64,000 bases of DNA, taken from the NCBI RefSeq assembly GCF_040954645.1, contig NC_092811.1, positions 84,329,063 to 84,393,062 on the forward strand, given 5' to 3'. The translations under genes were made by a program, and so were the position numbers. This DNA is from Diabrotica undecimpunctata. Lineage: Eukaryota > Arthropoda > Insecta > Coleoptera > Chrysomelidae. How positions within the stretch are numbered: position 1 is the stretch's first letter; each line of letters begins with the position of its first letter. Below, in pieces: positions 1 through 9,658 of this stretch. The notes under the pieces are model-generated. The model was not told the DNA's origin and made no database searches. It saw nothing but the letters and a program-made list of their open reading frames with translations.

Positions 1-584
1 TGTAGCGCCATTTCAAATTTTTCTTCTAACTGTTCTAATTCCTTTTTCTGGACAGTCTTACTATCTTTCATTTTAGTTTCTATTTCTTCTCTCTGCATCT
101 CTAGTTCCTTTCTCTGGCAATTTTGTATCTCCTTCATTGTATTTTGGATATCTTTAATCTCTGTCTCTTGTTTTGCATTCTTTATGGTTATTTCTTCTAT
201 CTGTTGTATCAGTTCTTTCTTTATCCCCTCAACACATCCTTTAATTTCTTGTTCATAGTTTTCCAAACGCTTCTCTATATTCCTGTTATTTAGTTCTATT
301 GCTTGCCTTGTTTCCCGTTGGTTTTCTTCCATTGTTTGTTTCGTTTCTGCCATTGTTTGTTTTGTTTCATCCATTTTTTGTGATGTTTCTTGTTGGTTTC
401 TCTCTATTGTTTGTGTCTGTATTTGCATCATTGCTAATAATTTTTCCAGCATTCCTGTTTCTTTTCTTTCCTCCATTATTGTGGCATTTCCTTCATTATC
501 CGATCCTTCATCAATAATTGTTTCCTCTTCTCTGTTATCCTCCTTCCTTTCTTGCATTTTGCTTTGACTCCTTGTGGTCGACAT
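1..584 (-). CDS. Gag-like coiled-coil ORF of an LTR retrotransposon, runs off left edge
   Basis: Reading the minus strand from an ATG at 584 gives an open frame of at least 194 codons with no stop before the window edge, so the protein is partial at its C-terminus. It begins MSTTRSQSKMQ, has a short acidic stretch (REEETIIDEGSDNEGN), and is then almost wholly Glu/Gln/Lys/Arg with heptad-like spacing, including the repeated phrase DETKQTM/AETKQTM. This composition is typical of the N-terminal coiled coil of Ty3/gypsy-type Gag proteins; no zinc knuckle is reached. Upstream lie a primer-binding-site-like sequence and a 985-bp LTR in the same orientation, which supports the reading. Family assignment is inference; a non-Gag coiled-coil protein is possible but less likely in this context. 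Confidence 0.6.
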   Translation of the reverse strand, partial: MSTTRSQSKMQERKEDNREEETIIDEGSDNEGNATIMEERKETGMLEKLLAMMQIQTQTIERNQQETSQKMDETKQTMAETKQTMEENQRETRQAIELNNRNIEKRLENYEQEIKGCVEGIKKELIQQIEEITIKNAKQETEIKDIQNTMKEIQNCQRKELEMQREEIETKMKDSKTVQKKELEQLEEKFEMAL

Positions 585-968
585 GTTGTTTCTTTTCGTT
601 ACTGTTTTTGTCCCCGAAAAATGTGAAATTTTACAACACTCTATATGTTTCAGAACACGACAATATTTCTCCCCAAATGTATTAAATTTTCACGACAAAT
701 ATCAAATATGCAATCAGTAAAATTCAAATAATTCAAAATAAATATCAAATGTACGATTGGTAAAGAAAATAAAATCAAATAATTCAATAGCAGTAAATAT
801 CCACTAACTACGATCAATCAATAAATCAAATTTATATTCCCTGGAAAAATTGTCAAAATACTTTCAAATTCAAATTCCCTCAATGTTATATGTTTTTATC
901 TCTGGATCACCTGTACTTATTCCAGATCTCTTTCCCTTCCTTCAAATGTAAAGCTGCGATATTTTCAA

Positions 969-988
969 GCCCCACGTTTTGGAAGCCA
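969..988 (-). other. Primer-binding site of the left-edge LTR element
   Basis: On the minus strand the LTR ends in CACA, is followed by five bases (ATAAC), and then by a stretch beginning TGGC and ending ACGTGGGGC, the pattern of a tRNA primer site with the TGG complementary to a tRNA 3' CCA. About 380 bases of AT-rich leader (585-968) separate it from the Gag ATG. A second TGGCGCACC-like motif lies just inside the LTR near 1006-1020, so the local arrangement may have been rearranged. Confidence 0.45.
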
Positions 989-993
989 GTTAT

Positions 994-1978
994 TGTGATA
1001 TTTAAAGTCTTGGTGCGCCAAGCAATAATTAGCTAATTAATTTTTGATTAATTAAAATTATTTAAATGATATGATTATGACTCTATCACAATTTTTAATT
1101 CTTTTATCTCAGGGTTAAATTCGTGCTTCAATATCTATGCTATTACATGTGAAAGGTAAGGTCCAGAGAATACCGGAATAATAAAAAACACATATGATCT
1201 AACACTATATATTGAAATAAAAATAATGAAATAATTCACACTCAAAAGTTTTCAATAAACAAATCTCATATAAGGATTCTCAAAATTTTGTTCTCCGTAC
1301 GTGAACAATCAAAATTAATGGTACAAACAATATTAATTGAAAACTCAAAATCCCAAACTATTCTAACTCTCCTAATCAAAATATTTATATCCTTTCTAAA
1401 TTACGTGTAAAAATTGTGTTATCAATAAAAGAAAAAAAAACTGCAGAAAACAAAAATATCTCTCTCTGATGATGAGTGGTCCAAATCCTTGTTCCTTGTA
1501 GACTGTATTATCTCCTCTCAACCGCTCCCTATGTAATCAGCAATCTTACAACAGATTGTTGCAAGTATATCGTCCTTAATGATCTCCTTCAAAAGCAACA
1601 ATCATTCAAATTATGATAGCCTTTCTCCTCTCGATAAACTGAATCTCTCGTTGGCCCGAGTGAAAAATGACTCTTGGAATATCTTCTCTTTACGATAAAC
1701 TGAATCTCTCGTTGGCCTGAACAGTGACTCTTGGAATATAAGTAGGAAAATATGACTTACAATCTTTTGCTGCTTCAGCTTCTGTCAGATACACTAACTC
1801 CACAAAAACTCACTAACATTCAACACTACTGCTTGCTATTTTTTGGGAACCACCATTTCCAAGTCTTACAGACTTGGAAAACCAACTGATTCTCCTTTCT
1901 CTCTCCTCCATCTCGCTAAACTTTTTCCTACATACTTATCCCACCTTTTTCAATCTCCGCCAATCAAAACTCGTCACA
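994..1978 (-). repeat. 5' LTR of the left-edge LTR retrotransposon
   Basis: Read on the minus strand this 985-bp segment starts TGTGA (1978) and ends TCACA (994), perfect 5-bp terminal inverted repeats of TG...CA form, and is followed directly by the primer-binding-like sequence and the Gag-like ORF. It contains a 61-bp internal tandem duplication. The partner LTR lies outside the window, so the ends and length cannot be checked by self-alignment and no target duplication can be scored. Confidence 0.55.
1632..1739 (-). repeat. 61-bp tandem duplication in the LTR
   Basis: Two adjacent copies (from 1632 and from 1693) share the phrase CGATAAACTGAATCTCTCG followed by TTGGCC and, further on, TGACTCTTGGAATAT. 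The copies differ at a few bases and by short indels. Internal duplications of this sort are common in LTR U3 regions, where they can duplicate promoter elements; that role is inference here. Confidence 0.7.
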
Positions 1979-2312
1979 ATTCCCCCATTTTTTCATTTCG
2001 ATAACAAACAAATTTTTACCTATAATTATAAAATTTCCTAAAACTTATTTACAAATAATATTTTCTATAATTCTTAAAAACTAACAAAAACCTCTTTCTA
2101 AAATCTCTTCTATTTGTCTCTAATCACTGCATTAATGTATTTTGGAAAACCCGTTTCAATTGTCTTTGGATTTCACTTAAAATTATGCGGGTCACTCAAG
2201 TATAACAAAGAAATAATTTATGTATAGCTTACATTTTGTTTAGTACAGGTAATCCAAGAATTTAATAACTTTCCTTCTTTGAAATGTTTGTTGTTTATTA
2301 TCTTACTTATCT

Positions 2313-2315
<3 letters not shown>

Positions 2316-2385
<70 letters not shown>
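2316..2385. repeat. (TA)n microsatellite
   Basis: About 70 bp of pure alternating TA. The surrounding interval 1979-2553 holds no recognisable gene. A stretch around 2467-2505 (GTCCTGACAGACCCCACCCG) resembles the piggyBac 3' subterminal sequence near 11608-11628 in the same orientation, so it may be a fragment of a related element. Confidence 0.95.
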
Positions 2386-2391
<6 letters not shown>

Positions 2392-2553
2392 CTAAATACC
2401 GTTCGTATTCCTTTTTTTATACAAAGCTGTTTTTGAAATTTCTAAATAGCTGCTGCATGGCCGTTTGTCCTGACAGACCCCACCCGATCAAATGGGTTAC
2501 AATATTTGCACTACTTCTTAGTTGTATTTTTCTTGCAATCTTGTTTCACTTAG

Positions 2554-2951
2554 CCAGAAATAACGCAAATTAAAAATAGGCAGGTATATTCTTCAGTTTT
2601 TGCATTTAGCAACGATATGACTGCCGTATCATATATACCGAAGACAGGAAAAAATGTGATTGCTGTTTCCACTGTGCACAGAGATGATCGGATAGATGAA
2701 GATACAGGTGATCAGAAAAAACCAGAAATAATAACTGTTTATAATTCCACAAAGAGTGGAGTAGATGTTGTAGACAGAATGATCACATCATATAATGTTT
2801 CCAGAAATACGAAACGTTGGCCAATGGTAGTAGTTTATAATCTCCTTAATCTCACAGCAATTAATGCATTTATAATTTACAAAGGCAACAACCCAGATGG
2901 AGAATTTTCCAAAACGCGAAGATTATTCCAAAAAAACCTAGGTATGGAATT
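2554..2951 (+). pseudogene. piggyBac transposase fragment, part 1
   Basis: The open frame from 2554 (after a TAG at 2551) reads through YSSVFAF, SYIPKTGKNVIAVSTVH, YNSTKSGVDVVDRM and TKRWPMVVVYNLLNLTAINA. These are signature blocks of the C-terminal half of piggyBac-family DDD transposases, including the late acidic block GVDVVDRM. The N-terminal half and the first catalytic Asp residues are missing, so the gene was truncated before it was split. The frame is broken at 2952 by the left LTR of BEL-1; removing BEL-1 with one copy of its 5-bp duplication puts this frame exactly in register with 11073-11234. Not functional. Confidence 0.88.
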
Positions 2952-3372
2952 TGTTTAAATTCAAATATGGTTGTATAAATTAATCAATACATTTGTCCTC
3001 CCTGTATTCCTACGATCCCTATAAGTACCGCCATCGGGCTCGTGGAATGCGTCCCTTTGAATGAAGAGCACCAGTCGTTGAAAAGAAAAGACGCAACCCG
3101 GCACGTGAACCCATGCACGCATATTGAATTGATTTCGTTCGTTGTTTTGTAGTGCAAACCCTGGTAATTAGACCCAGCGGTAAGTTTTTACCTAGTTTTA
3201 CCTAAACCTATAAATTGTCTTTGATTGTTTATTGCAACCATTTAAATTTTAATAATTATTTGCACCAATGAGTAAAGGTCCATTATTTTCTCGCCAGAGT
3301 TATCGAAGGAATAGTTCTGTTAATTAAGTACTATTAATTTGTAATAGTACATTTGTTTGTTAATACCCCACA
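2952..3372 (+). repeat. BEL-1 5' LTR
   Basis: TG...CA repeat, 421 bp, the same length as the right copy. By eye the two copies differ at three positions (near 3062, 3125 and 3239). It is followed by TTGGCCTATCTAGCCGGATT, where TGG begins at 3374, a plausible tRNA primer site; its inner part (AGCCGGAT) resembles the T-arm end of tRNA-Tyr. Confidence 0.97.
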
Positions 3373-3686
3373 TTGGCCTATCTAGCCGGATTTGAACTCA
3401 TTTGTTGAAAAAATATTTTGTTTTATTTAAATTTTAATGGTTGGTTTCGTCGAATGTCGTATTTTTTATCGTTTTGAGAGTTCTTATCTTAAGTTTGCGT
3501 CTCTTGTCGTGACTCGAGAATAATTTATGACCTTTTTGTAAAGTCGACCATATGGGACTTTTGAAAAGGGGATTATCGTCGTTTTAATAAAGTATCGAAT
3601 TACAAATCGGTAATTTCGGGGTTTTAGACCACATTTTTGTACACTTTCGTTTGTATAATATTTTTGGAACTTGTTAAAAATTTAAA

Positions 3687-4282
3687 ATGGAAAAACTTGA
3701 AGAAAAGAATAGGAAACTCAAATTTTTAAGAAAAACTGCGTTAAATGATATTCAGTTAATTTTCGATTTAGGTTTTAAGTCCCTTTCAGACGTTTCTATT
3801 CGCCCTTTATTTAAAATTAGACTAGAGGATTTAGATTCGATTCGCGAAGAGTTCTTAAAACATCACACTAATATTATTAGTAATATTCTTCCTGTACCAG
3901 ACGCGGATACGAGGGTTGAAGAAAATGTTCGGGAATTATTTTTGGAACAATTTTATAAAATAAAACTATTTAGTGCGGAATTATCTGAGCCACAATTTGA
4001 AACTCCAGAACCGTTTAGATCAGTAGTAGTTCCACAATCAAATATTCGCTTGCCTAAAATAGAGCTGCCTAAATTTAAGGGTGATTTTAAGGAGTTTAGT
4101 TCGTTTTTAGACTTATATAATTCGGTTGTACATAATAACGCAGGCCTAGCAGACGTAGAAAAGTTTAAGTATTTGAAAGGATGTTTAGAAGGGACTCCAC
4201 TTAGTTTGATTCGTAATTTGTCAATAAATAGCGATAATTATCAAATTGCTTACGATCTAATTGTTAAACGCTACACAAATGT
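3687..4282 (+). pseudogene. BEL-1 Gag, N-terminal part
   Basis: From ATG 3687 the frame encodes about 199 Gag residues. The block LPKIELPKFKGDFKEFSSFLDLY followed later by KFKYLKGCLEG matches the DUF1759 region of BEL/Pao Gag proteins. The first ~100 residues are charged and helical. A 314-bp leader (3373-3686) precedes it. The reading frame is interrupted after codon 199 by a DNA transposon; the visible ORF runs on to 4331 only through transposon sequence. The same frame resumes at 6549 once the insert and one duplication copy are ignored. Confidence 0.88.
4274..4282. repeat. Target-site duplication, left copy (right copy 6540-6548)
   Basis: CACAAATGT stands on both sides of the inserted DNA element. 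It is 9 bp if the outermost C is counted, or 8 bp (ACAAATGT) if the C belongs to the element end. Nine bp is usual for Mutator-like elements, 8 bp for hAT and P elements. Confidence 0.85.
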
Positions 4283-4682
4283 GGGTACACGTAAACTCAT
4301 CACCATTTACCATAAATACCCTCGTACATAGTACAAACTCATCACCGCCATAAAAGTAGGGTTTTCAAAATAGACCCTAAGAGATTGGTAAACTGATCAC
4401 TGTCCTACCTGCACCCCGGATCAGGTATAGACCATAAAATCCCAGCAAACGGCTAGTTTTTGGTGATTTCACAGAATAATCCAAATCCAGATGTCTTAAA
4501 TGCAACTGCAATTTATTGGTTTTTATTTGGGAATTCCACAAAATTCTATTGATAGCTACCTAAAATCATGCGAAAAGAAAAATTTCTCTTCATTTGCCCT
4601 TGTTTCTTTAACATGGATCGTGAACTGCTAATTGATTACGTCCTGAGCCAATGTAGACAAAAAATGATGGTTATCAATAATT

Positions 4683-4780
4683 TCAAATTTCAATTGCGAA
4701 AACTCTAAAAAAATCGAATTGCCTTTTGTGGACTTGTGCGACGGAAGGGTGTAAGGCTAAATGTCATACAACTGGTGAGT
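4683..4780 (+). pseudogene. FLYWCH-type zinc finger relic
   Basis: With one frameshift near 4732 the sequence reads KNRIAFWTC then ATEGCKAKCHTTGE, matching the spacing of the FLYWCH finger (aromatic core, C-x4-C, then H). FLYWCH fingers commonly precede MULE-type transposase domains in insects. The region is too short and broken to be functional, and the call rests on pattern recognition. Confidence 0.45.
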
Positions 4781-4991
4781 AGAAATTTTATACCGTTTTT
4801 GTTTAGTTGTTTCGCACTGGTTTTCTCGAATCATCCTGAACAAACAGAAAAAAATCAGCGTAATTAAGTTCTTTAAGTTAACTGTATAAGATGTTTCTTG
4901 TAGGCAAGGCATAATATTACTTTGTTACTGTAGATTACCTGTTCTGATATTACATTTTGAGATTTCTAATTAAATTGTTAAAGTCACATTG

Positions 4992-4992
<1 letters not shown>

Positions 4993-5074
<82 letters not shown>
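4993..5074. repeat. (TA)n microsatellite
   Basis: About 82 bp of alternating TA inside the MULE-like element, directly abutting the left end of the MITE at 5075; TA-target transposons often sit beside such tracts. Confidence 0.95.
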
Positions 5075-5077
<3 letters not shown>

Positions 5078-5408
5078 GGTATCCAATTAATTCGGCACCA
5101 TAGAAACCTTTTTATTTTTAGTTTTATGAATTTTGTTATATAAAATAATTATGATGTATAATAATACAATGATCAGATATTAAATTTTTTTTAATTGTAT
5201 ACGCGGTTTGTCAAAAAAAATGAATTTTGAATATTCTCAAGTCTTAATAAAATTCATGTTGTTTAACGAACCGCGTAAATGACTGAATAATACTAATATC
5301 TGATTCTGATGATTAAAATTCTAGATCATTTAGAAATAGAGAATAAATTTTTTTTCATAAAACTAAAAATAAAATTTTTTTCCATATGGTACCGACTTAA
5401 TTGAACTT
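5075..5408. mobile_element. Mariner-type MITE nested in the MULE-like element
   Basis: Long imperfect terminal inverted repeats of about 55 bp: the left end CAGGGTATCCAATTAATTCGG and its continuation to TTTTTAGTTTTATGAA are matched in reverse by the right end (…CGACTTAATTGAACTTC). Flanking TA dinucleotides suit a Tc1/mariner-class element. The interior of about 220 bp has no coding capacity; GTTTGTCAAAAAAAATGAA and an approximate complement form further dyad symmetry near the centre. Confidence 0.7.
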
Positions 5409-6410
5409 CTTATATACATATACTGAAAAAGCGATAAACGCTTGTAGTCAACGCTGATCAGTTTGACTACAAAACACAACTACATATTTGGGTGTGCAGC
5501 CGAAGATAGGATAAAGAAGTACTCTTTTCTGTCTACCAATCTTTCGCAAATCTTTATTTGCATCATCAGGGTGCTACAATAAACAAAATTAGTACAAATT
5601 ACAGAATAAAAATTATTTTGTATCTTACACTAATTGAGGTTAGTTGTCATGATGTTTATAAAATGAAATGAACAACTCATCTGACCCCTAAAAATAATGG
5701 CGAAAACTAACCAAAAAATGTAAAAACATTGCTTTTAAAAGCACTCTAATTGCGGGATCTTTGTACAAGTCATTGAAAGATATAGTACAGGAAACTGGAC
5801 TTAAGTATTTTGATGCATTCTGTCGTAATGAATGCATTGCTGATTACTTCAAATTTAAAAATTTCCGCCAATGAAGCCAAAAACTGTAAAGCTTTGCGCG
5901 TGTAAAAAATTAAGTTTCCTTCGACTTCAATGCACTAATAGCACACTTAAGTTTTTAGCTTTTCCTATTTTTCAGATATTTTATATTTACTAACTGTCCA
6001 AAATCTTTTATTATTAAAAGATAGTTAAATAACGCCAAAACAGTAAGATTTAGGCCGAATGTATGCTTAACAAATTATCTCGTGAATTCAATGAGAAATA
6101 TAAAAATGCAATGAAAATCAAATAACGAAGTTGGGACTACTTCCGATATAAACAAAAATAGCACATATTGACAAATATTTTCATTTTGAAGTTCACTATC
6201 GAAATCCTATGCAACTAAATTTTTAGATCTCAAAACCATTTAGATTGGCAGATACGTCTAATAGGCCACACCGTCAGATATATTAATATCTCAGTTAAAT
6301 TTTAAAGCAACTTGCTTAAAATAATTTCTGAATTTATTAAATTATCACATAAACGAGAAGTATAACAGGTAAGAAGCAATCTTTCGCATTAGAAACCAGG
6401 CAAAAATCCC
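5409..6410. other. Non-coding interior of the MULE-like element
   Basis: No ORF or known domain recognised. It contains one copy of a hairpin-plus-GAAA motif near 5541-5573, discussed under findings. Confidence 0.5.
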
Positions 6411-6540
6411 GGTGATGAGTTTACCTATCTGCGGTGATGAGTTTACCAATCTCAAAAGGATGCCGGTGATCAGTTTACTATATGTCCGAGGGTCTAATAA
6501 TTTTATGGGGGGCTATATAGTGATGAGTTCGTACACGTCC

Positions 6541-6795
6541 ACAAATGTTCGTCGTTGTGCGACCGCGCATTGGGATGCGATCTTGGGCGTACAGAAAATA
6601 TCGGTAGTTAATTCGAAAAATCTGGCTAAATTAGTAGATACGTTTTTAGAAAATTTAGCCGCATTGAAAACATTAGGTCTTCCGACAGAACATTGGGATT
6701 TTATTATGTTTAATTTACTTTTGTCGAAATTAGACGCGGATTCAGTAAAGTTATTTGAGTTAGAAAATAAATCGAATAAAATCCCGTCATTTTAA
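6541..6795 (+). pseudogene. BEL-1 Gag, middle part after the DNA insert
   Basis: The frame continues Gag immediately after the right target duplication (RRCATAHWDAILG ... LPTEHWDFIMFNLLLSKLD), the conserved helical part of BEL/Pao Gag. It ends at an in-frame TAA at 6793-6795, after which the same frame continues into the zinc knuckles, so the stop is a point lesion rather than a natural terminus. The apparent ATG at 6412 lies in the DNA insert and is not a real start. Confidence 0.85.
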
Positions 6796-9018
6796 AAATT
6801 GGTAGAGTTTATTGAAACTCAGTACATTGCTTACGATAATTTGAATAGTAGCTTAAGTGAATCTAAGAAATCGTCGAGGGCTCCAACTTATACGGAGCCA
6901 AAGTGTAATTATAAACATTCCAATGAGTCAAGGCATAATAGTAGTTCATCCTTTGTTACAAATTCGTCGTCAATATGTTGTGCTTTATGTAAACAAAGTC
7001 ATTTTCTTAACCATTGCTCGTTGTTTTTGAAAAAATTTCCAAAAGAAAGATACCAATTTTGTAAAGAATCTTCCTCGTGTTTTAGGTGTCTTAATCAGGC
7101 TAATCATTCTGTCAAGTCGTGTCCAAAGGCCTTTAAATGTAGTAAATGTAATAGTCACCTTCATAATAGTTTGTTGCACTTTGATAGAAATCGTTCCAAT
7201 AGCCAGTCGTCCATAGAAAATACTAATAATCCAGGGGCATCGGGAGTCGAACAAAATTCGCCTGAAATATCACATTGTGCTGCTAGTTTTATAGGGAAGA
7301 AAAACGAGACAAAAAAGGAAATTTTGCTCGGTACCGTTTTAGTTCACGCGATTGATAGTAAGGGGTGTAAACAGCCCTTGAGATGTCTGCTAGATTCAGG
7401 TTCAATGAGTTCGTTCATCAGTCGTAAAGCTGCCAGTAGATTAGGTTGGCCTAAAACTCCTTGTTCATTTGAAGTTAACGGACTCAATTCGATGCAAACG
7501 AAACTGAATCAAGGTCAAATAAGTTTTTCTATCCAACCTCGTCATCAGGAGTCACCGGTGTTTCACTTCGAGGCTATTATTACAGATCGGGTTTGCTCGG
7601 ATTTGCCGAGCACCAAAATTGACATATCGACGTGGAATTATATTAAAAATTTGAAGTTAGCCGATCCCGAATTTAACTGTAGTCAATCTATAGATTTGTT
7701 AATTGGTTGTAGCATATTTTCGAAGGTGTTGTTAGAAGGTAAAATTGAAGGTAAAGCGGGACAACCAGATGCCCTAAATACCGTTTTTGGTTATATTTTG
7801 TTAGGACCTACTAGCACACCTAACCTTTCGTCGACTTCGCTTGTTTGTCTTTCAAATATTGAAGACCCACTAAATTCTTCGTTAACGAAATTTTGGGAAC
7901 TGGAAAACGTACCGGAAAAGCCAGTTTCAGAACCAGAAGACGTTCTGTATGAGAACATTTATCTGGAAACGCATAATCGGGACGTCTCGAGTAAATATGT
8001 TGTATCTTTGCCTTTTCGTGAATCGCCGCCTTGTTTGCAAGATAGCTATGATATTGCTTTAAATAGATTGCTATCATTAGAACGACGCTTATCTCGTCAA
8101 CCAAGTTTGAAAAAAGAATATTCTTTTCATATGCAGGAGTATCTTGATTTAGGTAATATGCAGTTAGTCTCTAATGCCGAAAAGAAAAGGGGAAAGTATT
8201 ATATTCAACATCATTGCGTTGTGAAACCAGATAGTGTTTCAAGTAAAATTCGAGTTGTATATAATGCGTCTCAGAAAAGTCCCAGTCGCGGTAAATCTTT
8301 AAACGACTATTTACTGGTCGGTCCTAAGCTGCAACAGAACATAGTCTCGCTGTTGTTGAATTTTAGACTTAATCGTTTTGCGCTGTGTGCGGAAATTCGT
8401 CAGATGTATCGTAATATTTTAGTCGCTCCTGAACACACGGATTATCAACGCGTGTTATGGAGATTTTCTAGCGCTGAGGAAATTCAGGAATATCGTTTAT
8501 TAACTGTTACTTTTGGAATAGTATCTTCGCCGTATCTCGCTTTAAGAACTCTCCAACAATTAGCATTAGACGAAGGCTCTCGTTTTCCTAACGCCGTCTC
8601 GCTTATTCGTCACGCTTCGTATATTGATGATTTTGTTTTTGGTGCTTCGACTCTCGAAGAAGCACAAACTTTAGTTGACGAATTAGTCGCTTTGTTAAAG
8701 TTAGGAGGCTTTGAATTACGGAAATGGTGTTCGAATGAATCCAAATTGTTGTCGCAATTTCCTGAATCCCATATTAATCCTCACTCCATTAATTTTGATC
8801 CAGAAGCAAATGGTCCTTCATTAAAAATCCTTGGTTTGAAGTGGATTGCACAGTCCGATGTCTTTCAATTTTCAGTCAAATTGCACGACGTCCCTTGTAC
8901 TAAAATATCGTTTTTGTCCGAATTAGCTCGAATTTATGATCCTTGTGGTTACTTAACACCTATTACCTTTTTTATTAAACATTTAATCCAACAACTTTGG
9001 GCAACCGGTCTTAAATGA
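6796..9018 (+). pseudogene. BEL-1 Gag zinc knuckles, protease and reverse transcriptase
   Basis: One frame of ~740 codons. In order: Cys/His knuckles (CALCKQSHFLNHC, CFRCLNQANHSVKSC, CSKCNSHLH) around residues 55-125; a retropepsin motif LLDSGSMSSFI near residue 198; and a BEL-type reverse transcriptase with RVVYNAS, LNDYLLVGP and the catalytic YIDDF near residue 610. The first RT catalytic block reads AEIRQMYR, whereas BEL proteins normally have an Asp (ADIxxMYRQ), so the metal-binding Asp is Glu here. The frame ends at TGA 9016-9018, in the position of a Trp codon, and continues in the same frame into RNase H. Confidence 0.9.
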
Positions 9019-9658
9019 GATGATCGTCCTCCTTCGGAAATAATTCGGGTATGGGAACAATATAAGAGCGAACTATCTCTTATTTCACAGTTCAAAATTC
9101 CTCGTTTTTTGAATATTTCCTCATGTCCCATCTTAGAGCTTCATGGATTTGCCGATGCTAGTGAAAAGGGATATGCTTGTGTCGTTTATATTCGTAGTAT
9201 TGATACTCGTAACCTAGTTCAAGTTAATTTACTGTGTGCCAAATCGAAAGTAGCTCCTATAAAACAGATTACTATACCTCGATTAGAATTGTTAGCTGCT
9301 GTTCATTTGGTAAAACTTATGTCGTTTGTGTTGTGAGTCGTGGAAGCATAAATTATTTCAAAATGTGTATGCTTGGTTAGATTCTCAAATCGTATTGCAC
9401 TGGATTAAAAGCTCCCACTCGAGATTCAAAACTTTCGTCGCAAATCGCATTTCGTATATCCAGTCCCATAGTCAAAATTATTCTTGGCATTATATCGAAT
9501 CTCGAAATAATGCAGCCGATGCGCCTTCGCGAGGCATGCTACCGGCCGCTTTTCTATCAAAATTAGACTGGTTAACAGGTCCTTCGTTTTTGTATAATAT
9601 TCCATTTTTCCAGAGGTTCCTCCCTCATTGCAGGAAAAATCCTCTTTGGAAGAGATAA
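9019..9658 (+). pseudogene. BEL-1 RNase H, frameshifted
   Basis: RNase H blocks HGFADASEKGYACVVYI, PRLELLAAVHLVKL, AWLDSQIVLHWI and NNAADAPSRGM carry the expected D, E, D, D residues, but they lie in two frames. The first runs to a stop at 9336, the second from about 9326 to 9658, and a further shift near 9620-9640 returns to the first frame for integrase. All acidic residues survive; the gene is broken only by indels. Confidence 0.85.

Larger units (their letters stand above)
4283..6539. mobile_element. MULE-like non-autonomous DNA transposon inserted in BEL-1 gag
   Basis: The insert has terminal inverted repeats: left GGGTACACGTAAACTCATCACC, right (complement) GACGTGTACGAACTCATCACTA. The motif AAACTCATCACC recurs several times just inside each end, in opposite orientation at the two ends (near 4293, 4333, 4389 on the left; near 6411, 6433, 6468, 6521 on the right), as expected for repeated transposase-binding sites. 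A 9-bp target duplication and a FLYWCH-like zinc-finger relic near 4683-4780 favour a Mutator-like (Phantom-type) origin; hAT or P cannot be excluded. No transposase catalytic domain is visible. The interior also holds a TA microsatellite and a smaller MITE. Confidence 0.75.

Noticed and set aside
299..517. 72-codon hydrophobic plus-strand ORF
   Set aside because: It is the exact antisense of the Glu/Gln/Lys-rich Gag-like frame; the Phe/Leu richness is the mirror of that composition.
6412..6540. ATG at 6412 as start of a gene
   Set aside because: It lies in the right end of the inserted DNA transposon; real Gag coding begins again only at 6541.
6985..8104. Minus-strand ORFs of 89 and 94 codons
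   Set aside because: They are shadows of the BEL-1 zinc-knuckle and protease coding region and have no motif.
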